NCBI GenBank assembly: GCA_002367355.1 | Contig: DFBQ01000103.1 | Coordinates: forward strand, 1-10,418 | Direction: 5' to 3' | Source of the DNA: Deltaproteobacteria bacterium UBA3076 | GTDB lineage: Bacteria; Desulfobacterota; Dissulfuribacteria; Dissulfuribacterales; UBA3076 | DNA length: 10,418 nt | Shown: piece by piece, positions 1 through 7,180 of the stretch | How positions within the stretch are numbered: position 1 is the first letter of the stretch | Layout of the letters: every line of letters begins with the position of its first letter | The notes under the pieces: generated by a model | Database searches by the model: none | Told to the model about the DNA's origin: nothing | What the model saw: only the letters and a program-made list of their open reading frames with translations | Made by a program: the position numbers and the translations under genes

Positions 1-50
1 ATTTCGGTGAAACTTCAGTTATTTTAATAATACCCGGGAATAACTAATCC

Positions 51-965
51 ATGGCAATTCCTGTAGCTCTCTGTCGGGTCAGCAAATACGAGCCGGAGTC
101 TGTCCGAAAGTCAGTGGGGATGCTCTTAGAAACTATCAGGTGCCGTCCCCCCAGAGGCGCTCGAATACTGGTCAAACCAAATCTGCTCACACCGAAAAAA
201 GCCCTGGCCACTACCCACCCACTTGTGGTCCAGGCTGTCTGTGAATATTTGCTGGACTATGGGGCCAGGGTCAGCGTGGGCGATTCCCCATCATTCGGTA
301 CTGCCAAAAAGGTGGCAAATGCAAACGGCCTTGCAGAAGCGCTCAATGGTTTGCCGATTAAAATCATCAACTTGAGCCAACCCACGAAAATTCGTCTTGC
401 ATCCGGGATATCCATGGGCATTTCACAAAAGGCCCTGGAGAAGGATTTGATCATTAATGTGGCCAAGCTCAAGGCCCACTCCCAGCTACGAGTCTCAGCG
501 GCAGTAAAAAATTTCTTCGGATGCGTGGTAGGTTTTCGCAAGGCTCTGGCACACTGTCAATACGGTGATATATCTAATCTCTTTGAGAGCTTACTCATTG
601 AAATTATGCAAGCCCTGCCGGAAACTGTGAGCCTGGTTGATGCAGTGGTGGCCATGCAGCGGACAGGCCCCATCGACGGAGATCCGTTCGACCTGTCCCT
701 GCTTGGAGCATCGTCAAACCCTGTGGCCCTGGACACTGCCTTATACACTATTCTGGGACTTCAGCCACACCATGTACCCCTGTGGCTGGAATCACAAAAA
801 CAGGGACTCTCCGGAGCCCATATACATGAATTGAGTTATCTTCTGGCGCAACCAGAGGAATTTGACACGGCTGGATTCGCGCTACCCTCGCCACTTAAGC
901 CCGTGACATTTCACCCCGTTCGGTTTTTAAGAGGGCGGCTTAAGAGTGTGTTTAGCAGATTTTGA
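51..965 (+). CDS. DUF362 domain protein, short form without ferredoxin domain
   Basis: A 304-residue protein of the DUF362 family (PF04015), recognised from VKPNLL near residue 41, a THP-containing stretch, the GDSPSFGTA segment near residue 97 and the KLKAHSQLRVS / AVKNFFGC region near residues 142-157. The family's biochemical role is unsettled; longer members carry 4Fe-4S ferredoxin motifs, suggesting redox or metal chemistry. This copy has no CxxCxxC cluster, so it is the single-domain form. No signal peptide or membrane segment is evident. The ATG at 51 is the only sensible start because an in-frame TAA lies two codons upstream; a clear Shine-Dalgarno site is not seen. It converges on the TrmO-like gene, with only about 40 bp between them. 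The assignment to the family is firm, the function is unknown. Confidence 0.85.
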   Translation: MAIPVALCRVSKYEPESVRKSVGMLLETIRCRPPRGARILVKPNLLTPKKALATTHPLVVQAVCEYLLDYGARVSVGDSPSFGTAKKVANANGLAEALNGLPIKIINLSQPTKIRLASGISMGISQKALEKDLIINVAKLKAHSQLRVSAAVKNFFGCVVGFRKALAHCQYGDISNLFESLLIEIMQALPETVSLVDAVVAMQRTGPIDGDPFDLSLLGASSNPVALDTALYTILGLQPHHVPLWLESQKQGLSGAHIHELSYLLAQPEEFDTAGFALPSPLKPVTFHPVRFLRGRLKSVFSRF

Positions 966-980
966 AAATCGGCCAAATGA

Positions 981-997
981 GAACAATTTACTTGTTC
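981..997. terminator. small hairpin between convergent genes
   Basis: GAACAA and TTGTTC form a 6-bp stem around a 5-nt loop in the short gap between the convergent DUF362 and TrmO-like genes. It could act as a weak terminator for the plus-strand gene, but the T-rich run starts only about 13 nt downstream and the stem is A/T rich. Position is the main argument. Confidence 0.25.
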
Positions 998-1004
998 CTT
1001 ACAA

Positions 1005-1508
1005 TCACCTATTTTTTATTGCATTTATTTTTAATTTGATGTCAAGCACAGGACTTCCATTAATAGCATCAAGACCTTTGACATAGAGTGTTGTCCCTTC
1101 TATTTTTACTAATGTGACATTTTGAATTGCTATTTTGGAAAGCCTGTTGGGAGTTCGAGAAGCAAAAACTCCAACCGATTTTCCATCAAGCCCCCTATTA
1201 AATACCGATTTGACTGGTCCTGACTTGTGGAGATAATAAACAATGGTAATATATTTTTCATCCTCGAGTTTATACATAAAACTTTCTTGGGCGGGGAAAA
1301 GTATGATCTTGGATATCTTGCCGTCTCCGACCACACCGAAATCTGTAGGACTCTTATTTAAATTGTTTTTTACAATACCAATCGGATAAATCTCAACTGG
1401 CTCAATATCTCCATACATGCATCTCGTGCAAAAATAGGCATCATCAACAATGCACAGTTTATCCGCCCATATTCCACATTTACTGCACTGATAAGTCTCT
1501 TTGTTCAT
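1005..1508 (-). CDS. Zinc-ribbon plus TrmO/TsaA-like domain protein
   Basis: A 167-residue protein. Residues 8-30 hold two CxxC pairs (C8, C11, C27, C30), a zinc ribbon. Residues about 38-160 resemble the TrmO/TsaA (UPF0066) fold: IGIVKN at 43-48, VGVFASRTPNR at 112-122 and GLDAINGSPVLDIK at 145-158. TrmO proteins are SAM-dependent methyltransferases that modify t6A37 of tRNA-Thr(GGU). Here the usual RPNPIGLS stretch after the Arg reads RLSKIAIQ, so the family's best-known SAM-site motif is not intact and activity on tRNA is not assured. GGAG sits 8 nt upstream of the ATG, supporting the start. The gene is visibly more A/T rich than its neighbours, which may indicate transfer. It lies downstream of tRNA-Pro on the same strand. 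Confidence 0.75.
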   Translation of the reverse strand: MNKETYQCSKCGIWADKLCIVDDAYFCTRCMYGDIEPVEIYPIGIVKNNLNKSPTDFGVVGDGKISKIILFPAQESFMYKLEDEKYITIVYYLHKSGPVKSVFNRGLDGKSVGVFASRTPNRLSKIAIQNVTLVKIEGTTLYVKGLDAINGSPVLDIKLKINAIKNR

Positions 1509-1599
1509 AATTGTTTCTCCAAGATCATACTACACGGCACCAATCGTTGAGCACGTCGCTGCCGCTCCTTTGCCCAACAAATCCAATTATAGGAATTAA

Positions 1600-1635
1600 A
1601 AAATAAAAAGGAAATTAAGCCGGATGTGAAGGCTT
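1600..1635 (-). terminator. Possible intrinsic terminator after tRNA-Pro
   Basis: On the minus strand, just past the tRNA 3' end, AAGCC (1631-1635) can pair with GGCTT (1617-1621) across a 9-nt loop. It is followed after a few bases by a T-rich tract (1600-1610). The stem is only 5 bp and the T tract does not start at its base, so this is a modest candidate. Confidence 0.35.
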
Positions 1636-1653
1636 CCAAAAGAAAAAAGGAAA

Positions 1654-1730
<77 letters not shown>

Positions 1731-1735
1731 ATTAG

Positions 1736-1765
1736 TTGACATTCTGTTTAACACAGAGCTTAAAA
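1736..1765 (+). promoter_or_regulatory. Candidate promoter for the PBP gene (perfect TTGACA)
   Basis: A perfect -35 hexamer TTGACA lies at 1736-1741, 5 bp beyond the 5' end of the divergent tRNA. The best -10 match, 18 bp downstream, is the poor TTAAAA at 1760-1765. The following open frame could in theory start at the TTG of this hexamer, but a promoter with translation starting near 1829 is more likely. The -10 weakness keeps this tentative. Confidence 0.35.
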
Positions 1766-1828
1766 GCCTTCAAGGACTTTGGATTTGGCATAGCGCTCTC
1801 GGTTCTGTGGTTGCCTCAACGTAACACT

Positions 1829-3916
1829 ATGTTTATATATGATTACTTTATGGCTAAAACTTGCAAAAAGAAATCCAGAAAACCACTTGTATGTGGCTAT
1901 CGTCCTCTGCTGGGGATCGTATTTGGATCAGCCCTTGTGGTGTCCCTGGCAATTGGTAGCCTCATAATAGGGTATATGTTCTTGGGCCTCCCGGAAATCT
2001 CAAGTCTTAAATCTTATAACCCTCCCATGGTCACTGAAGTGCTCGACTCGGACCATCGCCCCATCGCATACTGGTATAAGGAGAAAAGATGGCCTGTCCC
2101 GATTTCCCGAATGCCGGACAGGCTGGTACAGGCATTCCTGGCAGCTGAAGATGCCCGGTTTTACGAACATCCCGGCATTGATTTCATGGGGGTTATTCGG
2201 GCCATACTGAAAAATGTGGAGGCAGGCGGAATAGTCCAGGGAGCGAGCACCATTACCCAGCAAGTAACAAGATCCTTACTCCTTACCCGGGAAAAGAGTT
2301 GGTTGCGCAAGGTTAAAGAAGCCATCCTGGCCTGGCAAATCGATGCAGCACTCACAAAAGATGAGATTCTGACCATATATTTAAATCAGATATATCTTGG
2401 ACAAGGATCCTATGGTGTCGAAAGCGCTGCCAGGACCTACTTCGCAAAACATGTAGATGACCTGAATCTCGCTGAATGCGCACTCTTTGCCGGCCTGCCC
2501 AAGGCCCCGAGCCGGTATGACCCGACAAAATATCTGGACCGTGCCAAGAGACGTCAGGATTATGTACTGAGACGGATGGTAGAGGAAGGCTATATTACTC
2601 CAGAGGAAGCAGAAGAGGCAAAAAAGACCCCTATTCACCTGAAAAGAGAGACCATGGATCCTCCGCCCGGCACAGATTATTTCCTTTCGGAAGTAAGAAA
2701 GGAACTTGAAGCAAGGTACGGCAAGAAAAGACTTCTGGCAGACGGTCTTACCGTAATCACTACTCTCAAAAGGGACTGGCAGATCAAGGCCAATGAAGCA
2801 GTGCTTCGGGGTCTGGGTAACTTATGCAAGAGGCATAGTAAGGATACCGAACTGAACCAGTCTGTTCAGGCAGCCCTTGTGGCAATCGAGGCAAAAACCG
2901 GTGCTGTTCAGGCCCTTTGGGGAGGCAAGGACTTCAATAAATCTCAATTCAACCTGGCAACCCAGGGCAGAATGCAGCCAGGGTCTGCCTTTAAGGCAAT
3001 AATCTATTCAACTGCCCTATCCAATGGACTTGTAGCCCCTAATACAATCGTTGTGGATGAACCGATTTCACTGCCCGGAGCTGATTCTCAAACCATGTGG
3101 GAACCAGAAAACTTTGACAAGACCTATATGGGCCCGATCACCATAAGGACGGCCCTTACGCACTCACGTAATGTAATTTCCGTAAAAATCGCAAAGGCAA
3201 TCGGGTTGACCCCCATTCATGATATGGCGAGGCGTATGGGAATAGAGACACCCCTGGCAAATAATCTGTCTATTTCTCTAGGTTCTTCTGAAGTTACTCT
3301 GATCGAGATGGCAAGGGCTTTCAGCACCTTTCCCAATCTGGGTAAAAATGTTAAACCTCAATTTATTCAGGAAGTTAGAAATCAAAAAGGAGAAGTAATA
3401 GAACAACTTGAGCCTGTTTTCAACGAAGCGGTTGACCCGGTAACTGCTTTTCAGATGGTCCATCTCCTCAGGGGAGTAATTCAGGATGGTACGGGTCGCA
3501 ATGCCAGGGCCCTTGGAATTCCTGCAGGTGGCAAGACCGGCACTACTGATAATTGTAGAGACGCGTGGTTCATTGGATTCACCCCAGAAGTAGTGGCAGC
3601 AGTGTGGGTCGGGAGGGAAGACAAAAAATCATTGGGCAAAAAAGAAACCGGGGGCAGAGTTGCATGCCCGATCTGGACATCTTTCATGTCAGTAACAAAA
3701 GAAGACATGATAAAACAGGATTTCAGCATGCCTCAGGGAGTAGCTCTGGTCCCGGTGAACCGGCAAACCGGCGAAATAATTATACCTAAGAAAGACAATG
3801 AAAGATCTTTTGTTTGGGAGGCAATGAGAGAGGATTTATTACCGCCTCTTCACCCTTCGTCTGGAAAATTCAGGCTCCCTTCCTGGTTGAAAAGACTTGA
3901 CGACTTCCTTTTTTAA
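1829..3916 (+). CDS. mrcA: Bifunctional penicillin-binding protein 1A (class A PBP)
   Basis: This enzyme polymerises and cross-links peptidoglycan on the outer face of the inner membrane. Counting from the Met at 1850 (688 aa), residues about 19-45 form one membrane segment after a Lys/Arg-rich tail. The GT51 glycosyltransferase follows: catalytic Glu100 in EDARFYEHPG, then GASTITQQ (131-138) and IYLNQIYLGQG (176-186). The transpeptidase has SxxK at S379-K382, SxN at 439-441 and KTGT at 562-565. The linker between the domains is short, so the OB-like domain of E. coli PBP1A is missing. The start is uncertain: ATG 1829 (695 aa) or ATG 1850. A TTG at 1736 would add 31 residues unlike any PBP and coincides with a -35 box. 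No clear Shine-Dalgarno site precedes either ATG. panE begins 6 bp after the stop. Confidence 0.93.
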   Translation: MFIYDYFMAKTCKKKSRKPLVCGYRPLLGIVFGSALVVSLAIGSLIIGYMFLGLPEISSLKSYNPPMVTEVLDSDHRPIAYWYKEKRWPVPISRMPDRLVQAFLAAEDARFYEHPGIDFMGVIRAILKNVEAGGIVQGASTITQQVTRSLLLTREKSWLRKVKEAILAWQIDAALTKDEILTIYLNQIYLGQGSYGVESAARTYFAKHVDDLNLAECALFAGLPKAPSRYDPTKYLDRAKRRQDYVLRRMVEEGYITPEEAEEAKKTPIHLKRETMDPPPGTDYFLSEVRKELEARYGKKRLLADGLTVITTLKRDWQIKANEAVLRGLGNLCKRHSKDTELNQSVQAALVAIEAKTGAVQALWGGKDFNKSQFNLATQGRMQPGSAFKAIIYSTALSNGLVAPNTIVVDEPISLPGADSQTMWEPENFDKTYMGPITIRTALTHSRNVISVKIAKAIGLTPIHDMARRMGIETPLANNLSISLGSSEVTLIEMARAFSTFPNLGKNVKPQFIQEVRNQKGEVIEQLEPVFNEAVDPVTAFQMVHLLRGVIQDGTGRNARALGIPAGGKTGTTDNCRDAWFIGFTPEVVAAVWVGREDKKSLGKKETGGRVACPIWTSFMSVTKEDMIKQDFSMPQGVALVPVNRQTGEIIIPKKDNERSFVWEAMREDLLPPLHPSSGKFRLPSWLKRLDDFLF

Positions 3917-3922
3917 TCAAAA

Positions 3923-4894
3923 ATGGACCAAACAATGCAAGATCGAAATCAATTCAAGCTCACTATTGTAGGTCCAGGGGCTATGGGTTGTCTTCTGGCC
4001 GCCACGCTTAACAAACAAGATTGCCCTGTTTCCATACTTGATTACAAACCGGATCGCGCCGAGAGGCTCAAGAAGGCTGGAATACAGGTTGTGTCATCAA
4101 AGGAGGCATGGACCGCATTCCCGAATGTTACTGCAGAACCCGAGTCTTTGAGTCCTCAGGACTGGGTGATAGTGTTTGTCAAAGCCGCCCAGACCGCCGA
4201 TGCCGTAAAGCGTATAGGTCCCCTGATAGGACCTGGAACCCTGGTTGTTTCTCTGCAAAACGGTATAGGGCACGAATTCACACTTTCTAAAACTGTAAAA
4301 CCGGAACAGATTGCCCTGGGCGCGACTTCACAGGGGGCGACTTTACTGAATGAAGGACATGTTCGTCATGCCGGCAGTGGTCCCACAACGCTTGGATTAG
4401 TGATCCACAATCCTGAAGCCAAAGATAGGTTAATTTCTTTAGCGACTTTGCTGAACAACTCAGGATGGCCATCTCAAATAGTTGAAGACATCTATCCTCA
4501 CATATGGCGCAAGCTGATTGTCAATGTGGGGATAAACGCCTTAACCGCCCTCTGCGGCCTTGCCAATGGCAAATTACCACAACATCCGGAATCCCTGCGA
4601 TTGCAGAAACTTGCAGTTGCTGAGGCATGGACGTTGTCATTAAAGAAGGACATTGCCTTGGGCCTTTCACTTGAAGAGGCCCACAATATTGTTAATTCAG
4701 TGTGTAAGGCAACCGCGGAAAACAGGTCCTCCATGCTACAGGACCGTATCAAAAAAAGACCCACTGAAATCGACTACATTAACGGCGCCATTACCAGGAT
4801 GGGCAAAGAACTTGGAGTTGCGACCCCGGTAAACGAGGTCTTGACCCTTCTTGTGCGTTTGAATTCACGTCTGGGCTGGAAAAATCCGGTTTAA
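3923..4894 (+). CDS. panE: 2-dehydropantoate 2-reductase (ketopantoate reductase)
   Basis: A 323-residue NADPH-dependent reductase that converts ketopantoate to pantoate in pantothenate and coenzyme A synthesis. The N-terminal Rossmann motif GPGAMG is at 17-22. K87 in FVKAAQT, N113 in LQNGIG, the catalytic-type Lys197 in WRKLIVNVGINALTAL and Glu282 in TEIDYINGAI match the family's conserved residues. Length is near the family norm. The start at 3923 is 6 bp after the PBP stop, implying co-transcription; a second in-frame ATG at 3935 is possible and neither has a strong ribosome-binding site. Related ketopantoate-reductase-like enzymes act on other 2-oxo acids, so exact substrate is inferred. 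Confidence 0.9.
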   Translation: MDQTMQDRNQFKLTIVGPGAMGCLLAATLNKQDCPVSILDYKPDRAERLKKAGIQVVSSKEAWTAFPNVTAEPESLSPQDWVIVFVKAAQTADAVKRIGPLIGPGTLVVSLQNGIGHEFTLSKTVKPEQIALGATSQGATLLNEGHVRHAGSGPTTLGLVIHNPEAKDRLISLATLLNNSGWPSQIVEDIYPHIWRKLIVNVGINALTALCGLANGKLPQHPESLRLQKLAVAEAWTLSLKKDIALGLSLEEAHNIVNSVCKATAENRSSMLQDRIKKRPTEIDYINGAITRMGKELGVATPVNEVLTLLVRLNSRLGWKNPV

Positions 4895-4906
4895 TACAAA
4901 AAGGCA

Positions 4907-4936
4907 TTGACAATTCCGCAATTATATTATTATATT
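4907..4936 (+). promoter_or_regulatory. Strong sigma70-type promoter upstream of a non-coding region
   Basis: A perfect -35 hexamer TTGACA (4907-4912) is followed after 18 bp by TATATT (4931-4936), which matches the -10 consensus at five of six positions; overlapping -10 alternatives exist in the A/T tract. Transcription would start near 4943, only about 2 nt before the closing stem of the predicted structured RNA. No protein gene begins within 780 bp, so it serves either a small RNA or a very long rho leader. Confidence 0.6.
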
Positions 4937-4942
4937 ATGCAG

Positions 4943-5070
4943 ACTTTGGAAGCGATTAATTAAATATAAGCTACCACGTTATAAATGGCCATTTTTTGGC
5001 CATTATTCAGGTTCGACAAATAAAAACCGTGGCATTCATAGTTAGTATGAATCCTTCTGCTTCCAAACGC
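4943..5070 (+). ncRNA. Candidate structured RNA, family not recognised
   Basis: TTTGGAAGC (4945-4953) pairs perfectly with GCTTCCAAA (5059-5067), closing a domain of about 120 nt. Inside it, CCACG (4974-4978) pairs with CGTGG (5028-5032). Within that stem is the perfect 8-bp hairpin AATGGCCA-TTTTT-TGGCCATT (4984-5004), and next to it a 7-bp hairpin ATTCATA-GTTAG-TATGAAT (5034-5052). The segment between the first hairpin and the inner stem (5005-5027) is unpaired in this model and could form tertiary contacts. A good promoter ends about 8 nt upstream. No long reading frame exists here. I do not recognise tmRNA, RNase P, SRP or a known riboswitch. No intrinsic terminator is clear, so the 3' end is unknown. 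A DNA-level inverted repeat remains an alternative. Confidence 0.45.
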
Positions 5071-5125
5071 TAAATATTCCTTTGCTGATACAAAATAATT
5101 AAATATAGAACACGTTACCTATCTT

Positions 5126-5221
5126 GAGGTGGGCTGCGTTTTTCTGGTTTTAAAGCTAACCTGTCGCATCTTGCATAGACGGTGCAACATTGTCTGCGGT
5201 CAAAATCCTGCAAAAGCCACC
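5126..5221 (+). other. Second possible RNA fold in the intergenic block
   Basis: GGTGGGCT (5128-5135) can pair with AGCCACC (5215-5221) with one bulged G. Between them, GGTT/AACC and TTGCA/TGCAA can form small hairpins, and AGAC/GTCT is an alternative to the latter. The stems are short and mutually competing, so this is weaker than the preceding fold. It may be a downstream domain of the same transcript. No reading frame of note is present. Confidence 0.25.
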
Positions 5222-5294
5222 CTGCTTCACAACAAACCACAAATTACATTTGGTGTGGAGTAGTATGCAGGAACCTATGGACTTCAGCCCAATT

Positions 5295-5342
5295 GGAATG
5301 TCGGAATACTGGAATTATGGAATAATGGGTTCTGGGAGATTG
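5295..5342. repeat. GGAAT octamer tandem repeat
   Basis: GGAAT occurs at 5295, 5303, 5311 and 5319, an exact 8-bp period. Two decayed units follow in phase (GGGTTCTG at 5327, GGAGATTG at 5335). The last three bases of each unit vary. Comparable short periodic ATTCC/GGAAT arrays are, to my recollection, common between genes in delta-proteobacteria. Function is unknown. Confidence 0.6.
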
Positions 5343-5399
5343 GCAAAAATCTGAGGCTCAACAATTTCCTGTAAATTCAATGAGTTGTAGAATTTCCGA

Positions 5400-5548
5400 G
5401 TAACTTCTCAGTAAGTCTGGGTAACAGTCACTGCATTCCCGCCTTCGCGGGAATGACGATTGGGTGTGAGCGCCTGTCATTCCGGCGAAAGCCGGAATCC
5501 ATTGGATAGTCGCAAAATATGATTTGCCCGGACTTATTGAGAAGTTAC
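5400..5548. mobile_element. 149-bp MITE with IS66-like ends and 8-bp target duplication
   Basis: The ends are inverted repeats beginning GTAACTTCTCA, matching at 20 of 22 positions (5400-5421 against 5527-5548). ATTTCCGA is duplicated directly on both sides (5392-5399 and 5549-5556), with the next G also shared. An 8-bp duplication and ends starting 5'-GTAA are hallmarks of the IS66 insertion-sequence family, so the element was probably mobilised by an IS66-type transposase; none is encoded here. Inside are two strong hairpins: CATTCCCGC-CTTC-GCGGGAATG (5434-5455) and ATTCCGGC-GAAA-GCCGGAAT (5479-5498). Their GGAATGAC / GTCATTCC arms also pair with each other. The element lies between the structured-RNA candidate and the rho leader. 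Confidence 0.85.
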
Positions 5549-5611
5549 ATTTCCGAGACGTATTGGAGTTTTCATTTAATCCCCCCAAAGGCGAATAGTT
5601 TAAGCCCATTT

Positions 5612-5617
5612 TATAAT
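5612..5617 (+). promoter_or_regulatory. Perfect -10 box in the rho leader
   Basis: TATAAT occurs about 105 bp upstream of the rho start. No convincing -35 hexamer lies 16-18 bp upstream and there is no TG extension, so it is only a candidate rho promoter. If used, the leader would be about 100 nt. The region between the MITE and rho (5557-5721) shows nothing else clear. Confidence 0.35.
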
Positions 5618-5721
5618 ACAATTGCTGTGTTTTTTCGGACTTCATTACAACTTGGATCTCCTCAAAAAATTTACGCCCGCAGACTTTTTTAAGAATACAC
5701 AAACCCAGTAGAGGTAAAACC

Positions 5722-7005
5722 ATGCCTAAAATATCAAAAACAAATAAAGCAAAAACAATAATTTTAGCTGATTTAAAACGTAAAGGCATAGGTGAACTTC
5801 ACAAAATAGCAAAAGACCTGGGCGTGGATTCTCCCAGCGGGATGCGTAAACAGGAGATCATCTTTGCTATACTTAAGGCCCAGACCGCCAATAATGGGTC
5901 TGTGTATGGCGAGGGTGTACTGGAGATACTCCAGGATGGATTTGGTTTCCTTCGCAGCCCGGACTACAATTACCTGCCAGGCCCGGACGACATATACGTA
6001 TCTCCGTCACAAATCAGACGTTTTGCCTTGAAAACCGGCGATACCATCTCCGGCCAGATCCGTCCTCCCAAGGAAGGGGAACGATACTTTGCCCTGCTAA
6101 AGGTAGAATCCCTAAACCATGATGCCCCTGAGGCGTCCTTTGACAAGGTAATTTTTGATAACCTCACTCCTCTCTATCCTGATGAGCATCTCAACCTGGA
6201 AACCGATTCAGACAATTATTCCGCCAGGATAATGGATTTCATGACTCCGATAGGTAAGGGCCAAAGAGGACTTATCGTCGCACCTCCCCGAACCGGCAAG
6301 ACAATGCTCCTCCAAAATATCGCCAACAGTATCTCCAGGAATCACCCCGATGTCATATTGATTGTCCTGCTCATAGATGAAAGACCGGAGGAAGTCACGG
6401 ATATGCAACGCGTGGTAAAGGCTGAAGTTATCAGCTCGACGTTCGATGAGCCGGCTCAGCGCCATATCCAGGTCTCCAAAATGGTTATTGAGAAAGCCAA
6501 ACGCCTGGTGGAACATAAACGCGATGTGGTGATACTTCTGGATAGCATCACAAGGCTTGCCAGGGCCTATAACACCGTAGTTCCTCCCAGTGGCAAGATT
6601 CTCTCCGGAGGTGTAGACTCCAATGCGCTTCAGAAACCCAAGCGCTTCTTCGGGGCTGCCAGAAACATTGAGGAAGGGGGTAGTCTTACAATAATTGCCA
6701 CTGCCCTTGTGGATACGGGAAGCCGAATGGACGAGGTCATATTTGAAGAATTTAAGGGCACTGGAAACATGGAAATACATTTAGACAGAAAGCTCACAGA
6801 CAAACGGATATTCCCCTCAATCGACATCAACCACTCCGGCACCAGGAAAGAAGAGTTGCTGCTGCCCGAGGATGTGTTGAATCGGATCTGGCTCTTGCGA
6901 AAACTTCTGTCACCTTTAAACCCGGTAGACAGCATGGAATTCCTCCTGGACAAAATGAAGGGGACAAAAAACAACGTCGAGTTTCTGGCATCCATGAACA
7001 GATGA
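5722..7005 (+). CDS. rho: Transcription termination factor Rho
   Basis: A 427-residue hexameric RNA-dependent ATPase/helicase that ends transcription at Rho-dependent sites. Residues about 14-55 are the N-terminal helical Rho_N domain. Residues about 60-130 are the cold-shock-like primary RNA-binding domain ([23 protein letters not shown] and RYFALLKV). The ATPase core has Walker A APPRTGKT (187-194), the catalytic Glu region [13 protein letters not shown] (217-229), Walker B VVILLDS (269-275), the Q-loop segment around [16 protein letters not shown] and the FKGTGNME stretch (344-351). There is no long N-terminal insertion. GAGGT lies 6 nt before the ATG, fixing the start. Downstream rpmE, prfA and prmC follow in the same direction. 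Confidence 0.98.
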   Translation: MPKISKTNKAKTIILADLKRKGIGELHKIAKDLGVDSPSGMRKQEIIFAILKAQTANNGSVYGEGVLEILQDGFGFLRSPDYNYLPGPDDIYVSPSQIRRFALKTGDTISGQIRPPKEGERYFALLKVESLNHDAPEASFDKVIFDNLTPLYPDEHLNLETDSDNYSARIMDFMTPIGKGQRGLIVAPPRTGKTMLLQNIANSISRNHPDVILIVLLIDERPEEVTDMQRVVKAEVISSTFDEPAQRHIQVSKMVIEKAKRLVEHKRDVVILLDSITRLARAYNTVVPPSGKILSGGVDSNALQKPKRFFGAARNIEEGGSLTIIATALVDTGSRMDEVIFEEFKGTGNMEIHLDRKLTDKRIFPSIDINHSGTRKEELLLPEDVLNRIWLLRKLLSPLNPVDSMEFLLDKMKGTKNNVEFLASMNR

Positions 7006-7020
7006 TATGATAATTTTGAA

Positions 7021-7050
7021 GTGAGCTAAAATGAACTAAAGTGCCTAAAA
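7021..7050. repeat. Three-unit 10-bp degenerate tandem repeat
   Basis: GTGAGCTAAA, ATGAACTAAA and GTGCCTAAAA follow directly on each other 16 bp after the rho stop. Units one and two differ at two positions; the third is degenerate. No hairpin results. It may be a remnant of a dispersed intergenic repeat. Confidence 0.45.
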
Positions 7051-7109
7051 TTTCAATATACTATCTGATTTTGAAAACGGAAAGTTTCGCACCTTGTATG
7101 CAGAGTATT

Positions 7110-7138
7110 TTGAACAAAAACACTTTTTGCAGTATAGT
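7110..7138 (+). promoter_or_regulatory. Promoter of rpmE-prfA-prmC
   Basis: TTGAAC (7110-7115) and TATAGT (7133-7138) are separated by exactly 17 bp, a good sigma70-type arrangement. Transcription would start near 7145, leaving a leader of about 36 nt before rpmE. This would let the L31/RF1/PrmC genes be expressed apart from rho. Confidence 0.6.
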
Positions 7139-7180
7139 TGTATTTTAAATAAGTGAGATCTAATAGGAGATATAAAAAAT

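Noticed and set aside
4943..5280. tmRNA, RNase P RNA or SRP RNA
   Set aside because: No tRNA-like ends with CCA, no tag frame, no GAGGAAAGTCC-type RNase P core and no SRP GGAAGCAGCC loop were found.
5400..5548. CRISPR array or rho-independent terminator
   Set aside because: The two hairpins differ in sequence, there are no regular spacers, no T tract follows, and the ends with target duplication identify a MITE.
5358..5789. 143-codon minus-strand open frame across the MITE and rho start
   Set aside because: Its sequence is created by the MITE hairpins and the antisense of the rho leader; the FPRRRECSD-type segment is a typical translation of this repeat.
6208..6780. 190-codon minus-strand open frame
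   Set aside because: It lies entirely opposite rho, whose motifs are intact; the antisense product has no recognisable domain.
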